The notes beneath the pieces were generated by a model, which ran no database searches, was not told the DNA's origin, and saw only the letters and a list, made by a program, of their open reading frames with translations. The position numbers and the translations under genes are program-made. This document shows, in pieces, positions 34,086 through 42,788 of a stretch of DNA of 64,000 nucleotides. Origin of the DNA: Sphingobacterium sp. UBA7855 (GTDB lineage Bacteria > Bacteroidota > Bacteroidia > Sphingobacteriales > Sphingobacteriaceae); the NCBI GenBank assembly GCA_002500745.1, contig DLST01000006.1, forward strand, positions 88,095-152,094, written 5' to 3'. Within the stretch, counting starts at the first letter, position 1. Every line of letters begins with the position of its first letter.

Positions 34086-37073
34086 ATGAAAAATAAACTA
34101 CTTGCACAGTGCGCAATGACACTTACATTTCTGCTTGTATCTTTTATTGCATTTGCCCAGACGAAAGTCTTGAAGGGGAAGGTTGTGGATGAAACACAAG
34201 GTCCGTTGGCAGGAGCTACAATCAAGGTAAAAGGAGGTACGGCGGCTACCACAACAGACACGGAAGGTTCATTTACATTGACTATCCCCAGTGAAGCTAA
34301 AACGCTGGAAGTATCTTTTATTGGATATACTTTAAAAGAAGTACCCATTGTGGGAAGCGATATCACGGTAGCGCTTGAACCTAGTGCGGGTCAGGGCTTA
34401 GATGAAGTCGTTGTAATCGGTTATGGTACTGCCCGTAAAAAAGACCTAACGGGGTCTATGGTCACTATTGGCGCCAAAAATTTTAATAAAGGTGTCATGA
34501 CAAGTCCTGATCAACTGATACAGGGCAAGACGCCTGGTGTGATGGTGATTAACAATACGGGGCAACCTGGTGGGGCAACGACAGTACGTATTCGAGGGAA
34601 TTCATCGATCCGGGCAAGCAACAATCCGTTATTTGTACTCGACGGTGTTCCCATGTCCGGCAATTCTCCGTTGCCTGAGGGTAGAGGAGGTTTTTCTTCC
34701 GATAGGGGAAATCCACTTAGTTACTTGAATCCTGGTGACATCGCCAGCATGGATATCCTTAAGGATGCTTCCGCGACGGCAATTTATGGTTCACGAGGTG
34801 CAAACGGGGTGATACTAATTACCACTAAGAAAGGAAAGGTTGGCTCTCCTGAAGTTTCTGTCGGAGCTTCTGCGGGTGTCTCGAGTATGCGGGAATATCC
34901 TGATGTATTGGATGCGGCCCGATTTAGAGAGGCCTTAAAATACTATACACCGAATGATGTAGCGAATGCTGACTTTGGAGGAAATGAAGATGCTTTCAGA
35001 GCAATTACCCGAAAAGCGATTACACAAAATTATTATGCTGATATTGCAGGGGGTACTGAGCATGGAAAATATCGTCTCTCGGGTGGATATTTAAACCAAA
35101 ACGGTATTATTCGCGGCTCACAACTGAAGAAATATACGGCCAACTTTACGGGCAATTTTCGCTTCTTAGAGAATAAGCGGTTGGGTGTAGATTTTAGTGC
35201 TTTCTTGACCCAGTTGGATAATCGGTATGCACCGATCAATGCGATGGTAGGTTCAGAAGGAAATGTGATCTCTCAGGCCTTACAATGGAATCCAACACTG
35301 CCGTTATATGATGATAAAGGTAACCTGACTTACGTTAGTCCGTCAACCCGAAACCCTTTAACAAGTATTGAAGCTTTTAAAGATGTGGCAACGACAAATA
35401 CGACCGTGATTAATATTGCTCCGTATTACAAAATCACAGATGATTTGGAGTACCGTTTTATCTATAGTGTGATGCGACAGCTAGGCAATCGCCAGGGGAT
35501 GTATCGTGCAGTTTTGATCGATCCTTCAAAGGTTAATGATGAAGAGGCCTTTATTTCCAATAATGGTGAAACCAATTTGCAGATGACACATATGTTGTCT
35601 TATAACAAACAAATTAACGAAAACTGGAATGTCAATGCCGTGGCCGGCTATGAATACCTTGATTTTAACTTCAATAATAATCTTTCTTATGGTAGTGGGT
35701 TCAAATATATCGGACTTGATTACTTCGATTATATTCAAAATTCGATGGTCGCTACACGCGGCATTGCATCATATAGAAGTCCCTCAAATCAGCTCCAATC
35801 GTTTTTCTTGCGTGGTGGGGTCAATTATTTGGATCGCTATTTATTGACTGCAACGGTACGTAAAGATGGTTCGACCAAATTTGGCGAGAACAATAAATAC
35901 GCTACTTTTCCATCCATTGCGATTGCATGGAACCTAGCGCAGGAAGATTTTTTGAAATCGACGAACATTTTCGATCAGCTAAAATTACGTTTGGGATGGG
36001 GGAAAACCGGTAACCAGGAGTTTCCTACCGGAGCTTCATTAAACCGGATTACCTTTGGTAATGGCGGAAGTGCAGGTCAAGTAAATTTCCAAAATAAAGA
36101 CTTGAAATGGGAAACATCGACAACGCTTAACGCAGGAGTTGATTTTTCCGTGTTGAAAGGTCGTTTATATGGTTCGATCGATTATTTTCACAAGAAAACA
36201 ACCGATGCGTTGTTTGAACAAACACTGGCAATGGATGGTCCAGCCGGACGTATATGGGTGAATTTAGACGGTGAGATTCTTAATAAAGGGGTTGAAATTG
36301 CATTGACAGGAACACTGTTGAAAAGTGAAAACTGGAATTGGGATGTAACAGGTAATGCAACATTTCTAAAAAATAGTGCAAGTGGACTTAAAGGTGATTA
36401 TGAGACAGGAGCATTGCGTGGACAGGGATTCTCCGGTGTATTGGGGCAACGCATGACGAATGGACAGCCTTTAAACGTGTGGTATTTAGCAGATTTTCAA
36501 GGTATTGATCCCGTGACAGGAACGAGCATGTACTTGGGGAAAGATGGAAGTGTCAGTACGGGCAATGACCCCGCTTCCAATAAATTCTATCGAAACAGTC
36601 CAAATCCAACAACGCTTTTAGGTATCTCTACAAATGTGAGCTATAAACAATTCTCATTGTCAGCCAATATGAATGGTGCACTAGGACATTATCTTTTTAA
36701 CAATACCGCAGCAACAGCACTGGGCTTAAGCAATTTGTCTGCTCGAAATATTGGGTCTACATTTTTTAATACTGCTATTAAGGAATCAATCTCAAATTCA
36801 GCAGCGCCTTCTACGCGTTTTCTGGAAAAAGGAGATTATTTGAAAATGGCTAATCTTACTTTGAGTTATCGTGTTGGTAATATAGGCAGCGCGCTTAAGA
36901 ATTTAAATGTATCGCTGACTGGACAGAATCTTTTCATTATCACGAAATATACAGGATTTGATCCCGAGGTGAATACGGATGGCTCAGTAAATGGAATTCC
37001 TTCATTAGGCATTGAATACTTGCCATATCCGCCAGCCAGAAATATACTTTTGGGAGTCAATTTTTCCTTATAA
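34086..37073 (+). CDS. SusC-type TonB-dependent transporter (PUL3)
   Basis: 995 residues: signal peptide to about 25 (VSFIAFAQ), carboxypeptidase-regulatory-like domain (KGKVVDETQGPLAGATIKVKG, about 30-105), plug starting at VVVIGYGTARKKDL, then the barrel. No STN domain, in keeping with HTCS control. It forms an importer with the SusD encoded 115 bp downstream. Substrate unknown, because the locus has no enzymes. Confidence 0.94.
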   Translation: MKNKLLAQCAMTLTFLLVSFIAFAQTKVLKGKVVDETQGPLAGATIKVKGGTAATTTDTEGSFTLTIPSEAKTLEVSFIGYTLKEVPIVGSDITVALEPSAGQGLDEVVVIGYGTARKKDLTGSMVTIGAKNFNKGVMTSPDQLIQGKTPGVMVINNTGQPGGATTVRIRGNSSIRASNNPLFVLDGVPMSGNSPLPEGRGGFSSDRGNPLSYLNPGDIASMDILKDASATAIYGSRGANGVILITTKKGKVGSPEVSVGASAGVSSMREYPDVLDAARFREALKYYTPNDVANADFGGNEDAFRAITRKAITQNYYADIAGGTEHGKYRLSGGYLNQNGIIRGSQLKKYTANFTGNFRFLENKRLGVDFSAFLTQLDNRYAPINAMVGSEGNVISQALQWNPTLPLYDDKGNLTYVSPSTRNPLTSIEAFKDVATTNTTVINIAPYYKITDDLEYRFIYSVMRQLGNRQGMYRAVLIDPSKVNDEEAFISNNGETNLQMTHMLSYNKQINENWNVNAVAGYEYLDFNFNNNLSYGSGFKYIGLDYFDYIQNSMVATRGIASYRSPSNQLQSFFLRGGVNYLDRYLLTATVRKDGSTKFGENNKYATFPSIAIAWNLAQEDFLKSTNIFDQLKLRLGWGKTGNQEFPTGASLNRITFGNGGSAGQVNFQNKDLKWETSTTLNAGVDFSVLKGRLYGSIDYFHKKTTDALFEQTLAMDGPAGRIWVNLDGEILNKGVEIALTGTLLKSENWNWDVTGNATFLKNSASGLKGDYETGALRGQGFSGVLGQRMTNGQPLNVWYLADFQGIDPVTGTSMYLGKDGSVSTGNDPASNKFYRNSPNPTTLLGISTNVSYKQFSLSANMNGALGHYLFNNTAATALGLSNLSARNIGSTFFNTAIKESISNSAAPSTRFLEKGDYLKMANLTLSYRVGNIGSALKNLNVSLTGQNLFIITKYTGFDPEVNTDGSVNGIPSLGIEYLPYPPARNILLGVNFSL

Positions 37074-37188
37074 ATGGATGGCGGATGAATCGTGACAAAT
37101 CAAAAGATGAAATTATCGAGATTTATTCAAGTGCATGTATAAATGAATATATTGATAGCTCATCAGGAATGTAAACAAATTTAGACAG

Positions 37189-38766
37189 ATGACAAAGATG
37201 AAATTAAAAACATTATTATATTTAGCAATAGTCGGTACAGTAGTGACGAGCACTTTTTCGTGTACCAAGCTGAAAGAAGAATTTAAAGGGGAGGCAGAGG
37301 AAGGTGCCTTGATTGAAGCGGGGGCTTTGTTAATCACCGCTTACAGTTCATTGAACACCCCTTATCAACAAGAGCAACGTTGGGTAATGCAGGAAATCTC
37401 AACTGATGCCGCGATGGCTCCAACACGCGGCGGTGACTGGGACGACAATGGAATGCACCGTGCCATTCACCTTCATTCTTGGAATGCAGATAATGGCTAT
37501 GTCAATAATACCTTTGTGGGGTTGAGTACAGCAGTTTTTAATGCTGGAAAGGTATTACGGAGCAATCCAAATGCGCAACAAGCCGCCGAGGCAAGGTTCA
37601 TTCGTGCACTTGCTATGTTTGACATCGTAGATTTATATGGTGTGGTACCTTTCCGCCAAGGAGCTTCTTTAGAAGATTTTAAGATAGCACCCGATGTATT
37701 ACAACCGCAAGATGTGATGGATTTTATGATAAAAGAGCTCAATGAAATCATAACAACCTTGCCTGCAGGGGAACTAAAAAGAGCGTATGTTGCAAATAAA
37801 AATGCAGCGAGAGTATTGTTGATGAAAATTTACTTGAATAAGGGGGCTTTTTTGAATAGGCAGAAGCCGACTTTTGATGCGGACGATATGAACAAAGTAA
37901 TAGCCTTGGCGAAGGAAATTACTGCGACAGGGCCATACAGCGTATCAGCAAAAGGCAAATATTTTGACAATTTTGCACCTGATAACGACGAAAAGTCCAC
38001 AGAAAATATTTTTACTTTGTACAATAAAAATGGAGACCGGGGTGGAAGTGTGGAACGCACTTGGAATACCATCGCGCATTATAACATGAATCCTAGTGGT
38101 TGGAACGGTTGGTGTACACTGTCCGATTATTATGATAAATTCGCTACAAAGGATGAGCGTAGGGGTCTTTATTATGAATATGCTGCGGATACAACGTCTA
38201 ATAGAAAAAAAGAATTTAAACGCCAAAATGTTGGTTTTTTTGCTGGGCAGCAATACAATTGGAGCACGAACAAACCTTTAATGGCAAGAAATCCTTCGAA
38301 TACTCCACTCTCTTTTACGCCTGAAGTAACCATTCGCACTTCAGGTAATACGCTGGAAACTGCGGGCATCCGTCCCATGAAATATGCTTACGATTATGCA
38401 TCCTCTGGACAAAAGAACAATGATTGGGTCGTGTATCGTTATGCGGATGTCTTGTTGATGCAAGCAGAGGCAATACTCCGAGGAGGTACAGGAACCGCTG
38501 CCGAAGCTCTTGCTTTAGTTAATGGAATTCGACTCAATCGTGGTGTAGATAATCTTACAGCAATGACGCTTGACAATCTGTTGGATGAACGCGCTCGCGA
38601 ATTATATTGGGAAGGGTGGAGAAGACAAGATTTGATCCGTTTTGGTAAGTATTTACTGGCCTGGCAGGAAAAGGCGGCTGACGCTGATCCAAAAACCCTA
38701 CTTTATCCGATTCCGAACTTGCAGCTTGCCGTGAATCCAAACTTGAAACAGAATCCAGGCTATTAA
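37189..38766 (+). CDS. SusD-family lipoprotein (PUL3)
   Basis: 525 residues; lipobox VTSTFSC with Cys at about 25. Start at 37189 or 37198, both ATG. SusD landmarks: EARFIRALAMFDIVDLYGVVPFRQG (about 130), YRYADVLLMQAEAILRG (about 418), RARELYWEGWRRQDLIRFGKY (about 465), and the C-terminal NPNLKQNPGY. It ends PUL3. Confidence 0.93.
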   Translation: MTKMKLKTLLYLAIVGTVVTSTFSCTKLKEEFKGEAEEGALIEAGALLITAYSSLNTPYQQEQRWVMQEISTDAAMAPTRGGDWDDNGMHRAIHLHSWNADNGYVNNTFVGLSTAVFNAGKVLRSNPNAQQAAEARFIRALAMFDIVDLYGVVPFRQGASLEDFKIAPDVLQPQDVMDFMIKELNEIITTLPAGELKRAYVANKNAARVLLMKIYLNKGAFLNRQKPTFDADDMNKVIALAKEITATGPYSVSAKGKYFDNFAPDNDEKSTENIFTLYNKNGDRGGSVERTWNTIAHYNMNPSGWNGWCTLSDYYDKFATKDERRGLYYEYAADTTSNRKKEFKRQNVGFFAGQQYNWSTNKPLMARNPSNTPLSFTPEVTIRTSGNTLETAGIRPMKYAYDYASSGQKNNDWVVYRYADVLLMQAEAILRGGTGTAAEALALVNGIRLNRGVDNLTAMTLDNLLDERARELYWEGWRRQDLIRFGKYLLAWQEKAADADPKTLLYPIPNLQLAVNPNLKQNPGY

Positions 38767-38785
38767 GCTGAAGGAACCGTTCGTG

Positions 38786-38815
38786 ACAAATAGGGTGGAT
38801 CCATCCTATTTGTTT
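38786..38815 (+). terminator. Hairpin after PUL3 susD
   Basis: A 12-bp stem (38786-38797 with 38802-38813, one G-T pair) and a GATC loop, followed by TT. First of two consecutive hairpins. Confidence 0.6.
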
Positions 38816-38825
38816 AACGGAATAA

Positions 38826-38871
38826 GGTATTTAGCTAATGCGAAAAACTCCAATCAGCTAAATACTTTTTT
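38826..38871 (+). terminator. Rho-independent terminator of PUL3
   Basis: A 10-bp perfect stem (38827-38836 with 38856-38865, GTATTTAGCT/AGCTAAATAC), a 19-nt loop and a run of six T. The stronger of the two terminators. Confidence 0.85.
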
Positions 38872-38961
38872 ATGATATGATTGAAAAGTATTACTGCTGT
38901 TGAATCTTCCAATCCGATTTGAGCGCAAAGGCGATGTTCATTAAAAGTAAAGGATAAAAAG

Positions 38962-39035
38962 TCGGGATGGCCGGATTTGAACCGACGACCTCCAGCACCC
39001 CATGCTGGCGCGATACCGGGCTACGCTACATCCCG
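38962..39035 (-). tRNA. tRNA-Pro (anticodon GGG)
   Basis: 74 nt on the minus strand. The 7-bp acceptor stem CGGGATG/CATCCCG pairs perfectly with discriminator A; the anticodon stem CCAGC/GCTGG encloses the loop ATGGGGT, with T33 and anticodon GGG; the T arm contains GGTTCAAATCC. CCA is not encoded, and a short T-run follows the gene directly. Confidence 0.95.
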
Positions 39036-39402
39036 AATTAATTCAAGAGGAAAGCCTTTTTTCAGGTGCCCTTATCTCGAATAATTTTGGTAGCGCTAAA
39101 GTAATAATTATTGAACAAAAATAAAATGTAAAATAAGAAAAAAGCGATTGAATTTGCAGTAGCACAATTTGTAATCTTTTTTTGAGATTGAGATATTGTA
39201 TCAAAGATCTAAATGCAGGCTTTGTCTTTGCTATAAGATGTAAACAGGTCCTTTTGGCAATTATAGGGCATGAAAAGGTGCTAGTGGGCGCAAATGCCTG
39301 GTGCATTTTACGGTAGGCAGTCTTCGAACTTTATATTAAATGATAAAACTATTTGTCGACAGTGTTGTTCTATAGATAGCTTTTAAACATTTAACATTTT
39401 AT
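39036..39402. other. Stretch between the tRNA and the J-domain gene
   Basis: AT-rich and apparently non-coding. It should contain the tRNA promoter on the minus strand, but no clear box was found. The 87-codon minus-strand frame here lacks protein-like composition. Confidence 0.4.
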
Positions 39403-39439
39403 ATAAACGCCCAATATCCATCGGATAGTGGGCGTTTAT
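39403..39439 (-). terminator. Terminator of the J-domain/KTSC gene
   Basis: An 11-bp perfect outer stem (39403-39413 with 39429-39439, ATAAACGCCCA/TGGGCGTTTAT) plus a 5-bp inner stem (TATCC/GGATA), 27 bp beyond the gene's stop on the minus strand. Confidence 0.7.
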
Positions 39440-39466
39440 CTTTGTATAGCTAGATGAAAACAGTTT

Positions 39467-39916
39467 TTAAGATACTGTTGCAGTCTTTAATACATTACGG
39501 TAAGGGTAAGAATGGAAGATGTGTCTACGGGCAAATCGACCTAAAGAATCTGCATTGACAAATTTAATATAATCGTTTCGCTGAACACCGAAATATTCAT
39601 ATTGGCTGCCGTCTTGAAAAGTGATAGTCAATATTTGTCCTTTCCAGTCAATATCCTGAATACCAGAATTGGTAATTGTTTCTGTGTAGATCGGCAATTG
39701 TTGCTCTAATGTTTCAGAACAGATGCTTACCAGAAAGTGGTAGGCTTCGATCATTGCAACACTTTTCTCCTCTGCAGCCAAACGACCTTCTTCATCATTG
39801 ACAAATTTATCTGGATGACATTCTTTCATGATTGTCCGGTAAGTAGATTTCAGGGTTTTGAGATCCACAGATTTATCTACGTTAAGTAACTTCCGGTAGT
39901 CGGCAATTTTTTTCAT
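39467..39916 (-). CDS. J-domain protein with C-terminal KTSC domain
   Basis: 149 residues. N-terminal J domain with the HPD motif (MKECHPDKF, about residues 31-39), the Hsp70-stimulating loop. The C-terminal part (about 88-145) matches the KTSC domain: FQDGSQYEYFGV, YIKFVNADSLGRFARR, SYPYR. KTSC domains occur alone or with nucleic-acid-related proteins, and their function is not settled. A -7 box TAACTTTG lies 5 bp before the ATG, so the mRNA may have no leader. Confidence 0.85.
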   Translation of the reverse strand: MKKIADYRKLLNVDKSVDLKTLKSTYRTIMKECHPDKFVNDEEGRLAAEEKSVAMIEAYHFLVSICSETLEQQLPIYTETITNSGIQDIDWKGQILTITFQDGSQYEYFGVQRNDYIKFVNADSLGRFARRHIFHSYPYRNVLKTATVS

Positions 39917-39921
39917 GGCGG

Positions 39922-39929
39922 CAAAGTTA
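39922..39929 (-). promoter_or_regulatory. -7 promoter box next to start codon (J-domain gene)
   Basis: TAACTTTG on the minus strand, a full match to TAnnTTTG, 5 bp before the ATG at 39916. No clear -33 TTG was found. Confidence 0.4.
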
Positions 39930-39972
39930 TGCTTAATAATCAGATTATTTGCTATAAGATAGGAAAAAAAAC

Positions 39973-40194
39973 TTATTTCTTCAATATAGTTTTTACATAA
40001 AGCTGCTCGACCTTATCCCTAGCCCAAGGTGTTTTTCTTAAAAAAGTTAACGAAGATTTGACACTCGGATTGTCATTGAAACATCGGATAGCTATGCGTT
40101 GACCGAGTTCTTCCCAGCCATAGTACGCTACTAAATATTCTATAATGGTGTCCAGTCTTTTACCGTGTAGTGGATTATTAATTTGTTCTTGCAT
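39973..40194 (-). CDS. VF530-family DNA-binding protein (DUF2132)
   Basis: 73 residues. The whole protein matches the VF530 family: [58 protein letters not shown]. The Vibrio member has a double-stranded-DNA-binding fold; the role in the cell is unknown. A TATCTTTA box lies 4 bp before the ATG. Confidence 0.9.
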   Translation of the reverse strand: MQEQINNPLHGKRLDTIIEYLVAYYGWEELGQRIAIRCFNDNPSVKSSLTFLRKTPWARDKVEQLYVKTILKK

Positions 40195-40198
40195 GTCG

Positions 40199-40206
40199 TA
40201 AAGATA
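40199..40206 (-). promoter_or_regulatory. -7 promoter box next to start codon (VF530 gene)
   Basis: TATCTTTA on the minus strand, 7 of 8 matches to TAnnTTTG, 4 bp before the ATG at 40194. No clear -33 element at the usual distance. Confidence 0.35.
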
Positions 40207-40230
40207 ATAATCTTCAATTGATGGATCGTG

Positions 40231-40755
40231 CTAATTTTTACGATCAACGAGTTGTGCTGCCAGTTCCTTTAACGCAGTACGGAGTTGTTCATCCCAGATT
40301 TCTCCCGAATGGTCCAGTTTGCCCCTTACTCCTTTAATGAGCAGGTTTCTTTTTTCATCAATTTGAGCGCCTAATCCGCGCATGATATGTTGTAATTCGT
40401 CGTGTGCATGTTCACCTTGTGCAGCGGCAGTGATGATACTTATGGGCTTATTGTTGAAAACTGTGGTTGCTGCGCACCACTCAAGTAGATTTTTTAATCC
40501 ACTGGGGACACTGAAAATATATTCGGGACTGCTGATCAAAACAATATCTGCTTCTTGAATAATTTGACGTAATGCAATAATTTCAATAGGCGGATGGGAG
40601 CGGCTTTCTTCTGGATCAAAGGGCGGTAGTTCTTTCAAACGATCAAATAGCGTAAAATGGCTATCACCATTAATTTCTTGTTGAAGGTGCCTTATAATAT
40701 GATGGTTGGATGAGTGGGTATTAGCACTACCTACTATCGCAAAAATAGTTTTCAT
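40231..40755 (-). CDS. NAD(P)H-dependent FMN reductase-like flavoprotein
   Basis: 174 residues, flavodoxin-like fold: VGSANTHSSNHHIIRHL phosphate-binding loop near the N-terminus, ADIVLISSPEYIFSVPSGLKNLLEW (about 93-117) typical of the NADPH-dependent FMN/azo-reductase family, and ISIITAAAQGEHAHDEL. It probably reduces flavin or quinone-like substrates; the physiological substrate is unknown. It is transcribed toward the VF530 gene, 36 bp away. Confidence 0.85.
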   Translation of the reverse strand: MKTIFAIVGSANTHSSNHHIIRHLQQEINGDSHFTLFDRLKELPPFDPEESRSHPPIEIIALRQIIQEADIVLISSPEYIFSVPSGLKNLLEWCAATTVFNNKPISIITAAAQGEHAHDELQHIMRGLGAQIDEKRNLLIKGVRGKLDHSGEIWDEQLRTALKELAAQLVDRKN

Positions 40756-40987
40756 GTGAGTCTAAATCTAATCAACAGTTGTCTAAATCCGTTGTTTCTG
40801 TATTTTATATATATGCTGTATGAAGAAACTAAATTACAACATTCGATTCAAACGATTTACTTAATTCTCCGATTTGCTGTAATTTTTAGAAGGGTTTGTT
40901 TTTGACCCAAATTTGCGCAGTATGAAAAGCCGATCTGAGGTAAGATTTAGCAGGGATTTAAAGTATATAGAAGAAGGTGATTGAATT
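40756..40987. other. Upstream region of the flavoprotein gene
   Basis: AT-rich; it should contain the flavoprotein promoter on the minus strand. A near-match TAGATTTA lies about 7 bp before its start codon. The 63-codon plus-strand frame crossing it does not look like a protein. Confidence 0.35.
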
Positions 40988-41020
40988 AGAAAAAAAGGAT
41001 GGTGGACCAACACCATCCTT
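40988..41020 (-). terminator. Orphan rho-independent terminator, minus strand
   Basis: A 10-bp perfect stem (40995-41004 with 41011-41020, AAGGATGGTG/CACCATCCTT) and a 6-nt loop, followed on the minus strand by a run of T (A-run at 40990-40996 on the plus strand). No recognised gene on the minus strand ends here. Confidence 0.75.
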
Positions 41021-41086
41021 CATTGAAAAAATGATTAATCAAAAGCAACAACATACCCTATGTATTGCTTTATATTAATTTTAACC
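40990..41086 (-). ncRNA. Candidate small RNA or leaderless 17-residue peptide gene
   Basis: A predicted minus-strand promoter (41091-41122) and the orphan terminator (40988-41020) define a transcript of about 95 nt with no known gene. Inside it, positions 41035-41088 form an ATG-to-TAA frame of 17 codons (MVKINIKQYIGYVVAFD), whose ATG lies at the predicted transcription start. It could be a small regulatory RNA, a micro-protein, or both. No known RNA family was recognised. Confidence 0.4.
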
Positions 41087-41090
41087 ATCG

Positions 41091-41122
41091 CTAAAATAGG
41101 ATTTAAAATTGCTTATTGCAAA
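41091..41122 (-). promoter_or_regulatory. Predicted promoter of the candidate small RNA
   Basis: On the minus strand, TTTG (41122-41119), a 20-bp spacer and TATTTTAG (41098-41091), 7 of 8 matches to TAnnTTTG. Confidence 0.45.
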
Positions 41123-41323
41123 TGAGGAATGGGATAGCACATGTATTGTTGATGGAGTATCGCGTGATATTGCCACCCTTATCAATTTTCAGCATCCGCT
41201 ATAATGTCGTTTTGGAGATTTTTCGCAATATTTTAGAAAAAAATAAATTTATATTGCAACATTTTTAAATAGGCGTCGACTACCTAGAAGAAACATAAGA
41301 ATTCACAGTATTAATTTTAAAAC

Positions 41324-41881
41324 GTGCGAAATCAGCTTAGTGATAAAGATCTATTAGCGATGTGCCAAACGGGCAATGAGTCTGGGTTTTCGCAGCTTTA
41401 TCATCGGTATGCAAAAAAGATTTTTAACTCGATTTATCGGATTTTGGGCAATCAGGAGGAAAGTGAGGATGTTTTACAGGAGACTTTTGTTGACTTTTTT
41501 TCAAGATCAGACAAATGGCATAATGTTCTTAGTTTGGAAGCTTGGCTAAGAAGGATGGGGGTAAATAAGGCGATTTCGTTGTTGAGGAAAAATAAGCAGT
41601 ATTTTACGCCGGTGGATGATTTGGAAATTCAGGATAATGGCGATGACGAATTGCTGGAAAAGGAATGGCGCGAATGTCGTTTAACGGATTTGGAGCAGGC
41701 GATCGACCAGCTGACGGGGGTGCCCAAGATGGTCATTAATCTTTATCTGTTTGAAAATATGAGCCATGACGAAGTCGCGGAAGCATTGGGAATGACAGCA
41801 GTTGCCGTCCGTAGCCAATACCATCGCGCTAAAAAGAAAATTTACGAACAATTGAAGGAAAGATATAATTATGCGGGATAA
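41324..41881 (+). CDS. ECF-type RNA polymerase sigma factor
   Basis: 185 residues, GTG start. Region 2 is visible as ESGFSQLYHRYAKKIFNSIYRILGNQEESEDVLQE and onward (about 19-60), with the DVLQETF core-binding motif. Region 4 is MVINLYLFENMSHDEVAEALGM and onward (about 135-180), with the helix-turn-helix near VAVRSQYHRAKKKI. The downstream gene overlaps its end by 11 bp and encodes a membrane protein with the layout of an anti-sigma factor, so the pair probably forms an envelope-stress or surface-sensing switch. Confidence 0.92.
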   Translation: MRNQLSDKDLLAMCQTGNESGFSQLYHRYAKKIFNSIYRILGNQEESEDVLQETFVDFFSRSDKWHNVLSLEAWLRRMGVNKAISLLRKNKQYFTPVDDLEIQDNGDDELLEKEWRECRLTDLEQAIDQLTGVPKMVINLYLFENMSHDEVAEALGMTAVAVRSQYHRAKKKIYEQLKERYNYAG

Positions 41882-42692
41882 TTTAAAAGATTTTGTGAAC
41901 GCTAATCGAGAATCATTTGATCGGAGAGAACCTTCGGCTGATTTGTGGAATAAAATAAGGCCACAAGTAGTGCCGCCCGTTCAGGAAAGAAAGATTAAGC
42001 CTCTTTGGAAGTGGGCTAGTGTTGCTGCAGTGGTCTTTTTGGTAGGGACAGCGACTTTCATTGCTTTTGATCAGCATAATGGGATAGAAGTAGAAAAACG
42101 AATCGTTGCTGTACATCCTGATGCTGTTCGCGAAAATGAAAGCGATAAAAAGGCCGACAATGCAATAGTAGTAAGCGCTGATACCGATAACTCCCCCAAA
42201 TTGAATCCATCTATGGCGATAGCGGGTAGGCAAACTAGAAGAAAGCAGTCGGCACCAGCAAACGTGATGAACACTGGTTTCGGTAAAATGCAAGAAAAGA
42301 TTGATTACGTTGAGATGCTTCAGGATTCGAGTTCCGCAAGCGCACGGCTAAGTGCTGTCTTGGCATTGAAAGATGAAGGTAGGTTAGATCGGAATAGTTT
42401 AGGAGCATTAGAAAGGACTGCTGTATCGGATCAAAGCAGTAATGTGCGTATAGCTGCAATCGAAACGATATTAAGTAGACTAAGCCAAGAAGAGCGTCAG
42501 CAGAAAGTTCAGGACTTCTTTGTGGTGCAAAATGATCCCACATTGCAAATGGAGCTCATGCAAATGATGGTTCAGCAAGATGATTCTAAGATGAAAGCGA
42601 CAACAAAAGATAAACTAAATGAAATTGTGGAAGATCCATTTACGCTAAAATTTGTGAAGGAACAAGCATACGCGGTATTGTTGAATCAATAG
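41871..42692 (+). CDS. Probable transmembrane anti-sigma factor with periplasmic HEAT-like repeats
   Basis: 273 residues. Cytoplasmic N-terminus (about 1-55, LKDFVNANRESFDRREPSADLWNKI), one membrane helix (about 59-78, WASVAAVVFLVGTATFIAF), a polar linker, and a C-terminal domain (about 155-270) with HEAT-like repeats: SARLSAVLALKDEGRL, NVRIAAIETILSRL, PTLQMELMQMM. It overlaps the sigma gene by 11 bp, so the two are translationally coupled. No zinc-type ZAS motif was seen, so binding to the sigma factor is inferred from position and topology. Confidence 0.75.
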   Translation: MRDNLKDFVNANRESFDRREPSADLWNKIRPQVVPPVQERKIKPLWKWASVAAVVFLVGTATFIAFDQHNGIEVEKRIVAVHPDAVRENESDKKADNAIVVSADTDNSPKLNPSMAIAGRQTRRKQSAPANVMNTGFGKMQEKIDYVEMLQDSSSASARLSAVLALKDEGRLDRNSLGALERTAVSDQSSNVRIAAIETILSRLSQEERQQKVQDFFVVQNDPTLQMELMQMMVQQDDSKMKATTKDKLNEIVEDPFTLKFVKEQAYAVLLNQ

Positions 42693-42788
42693 AGGAATGG
42701 ATTCAAGAACGTCTACTTGTGTAGGCTCGCTTACGAAAACGTAGACCAGGTGACTTGGTTAATAATAATGAAGAAAAAATATATTGAG

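Noticed and set aside
39043..39306. Minus-strand frame of 87 codons upstream of the tRNA
   Set aside because: No start context, no domain, and composition typical of AT-rich non-coding DNA.
39437..39444. TATCTTTG on the plus strand, a perfect -7 box
   Set aside because: It overlaps the terminator of the J-domain gene and has no plus-strand gene downstream; probably chance.
40714..40905. Plus-strand frame of 63 codons before the sigma factor gene
   Set aside because: It overlaps the start of the flavoprotein gene on the other strand and has no recognisable domain or promoter.
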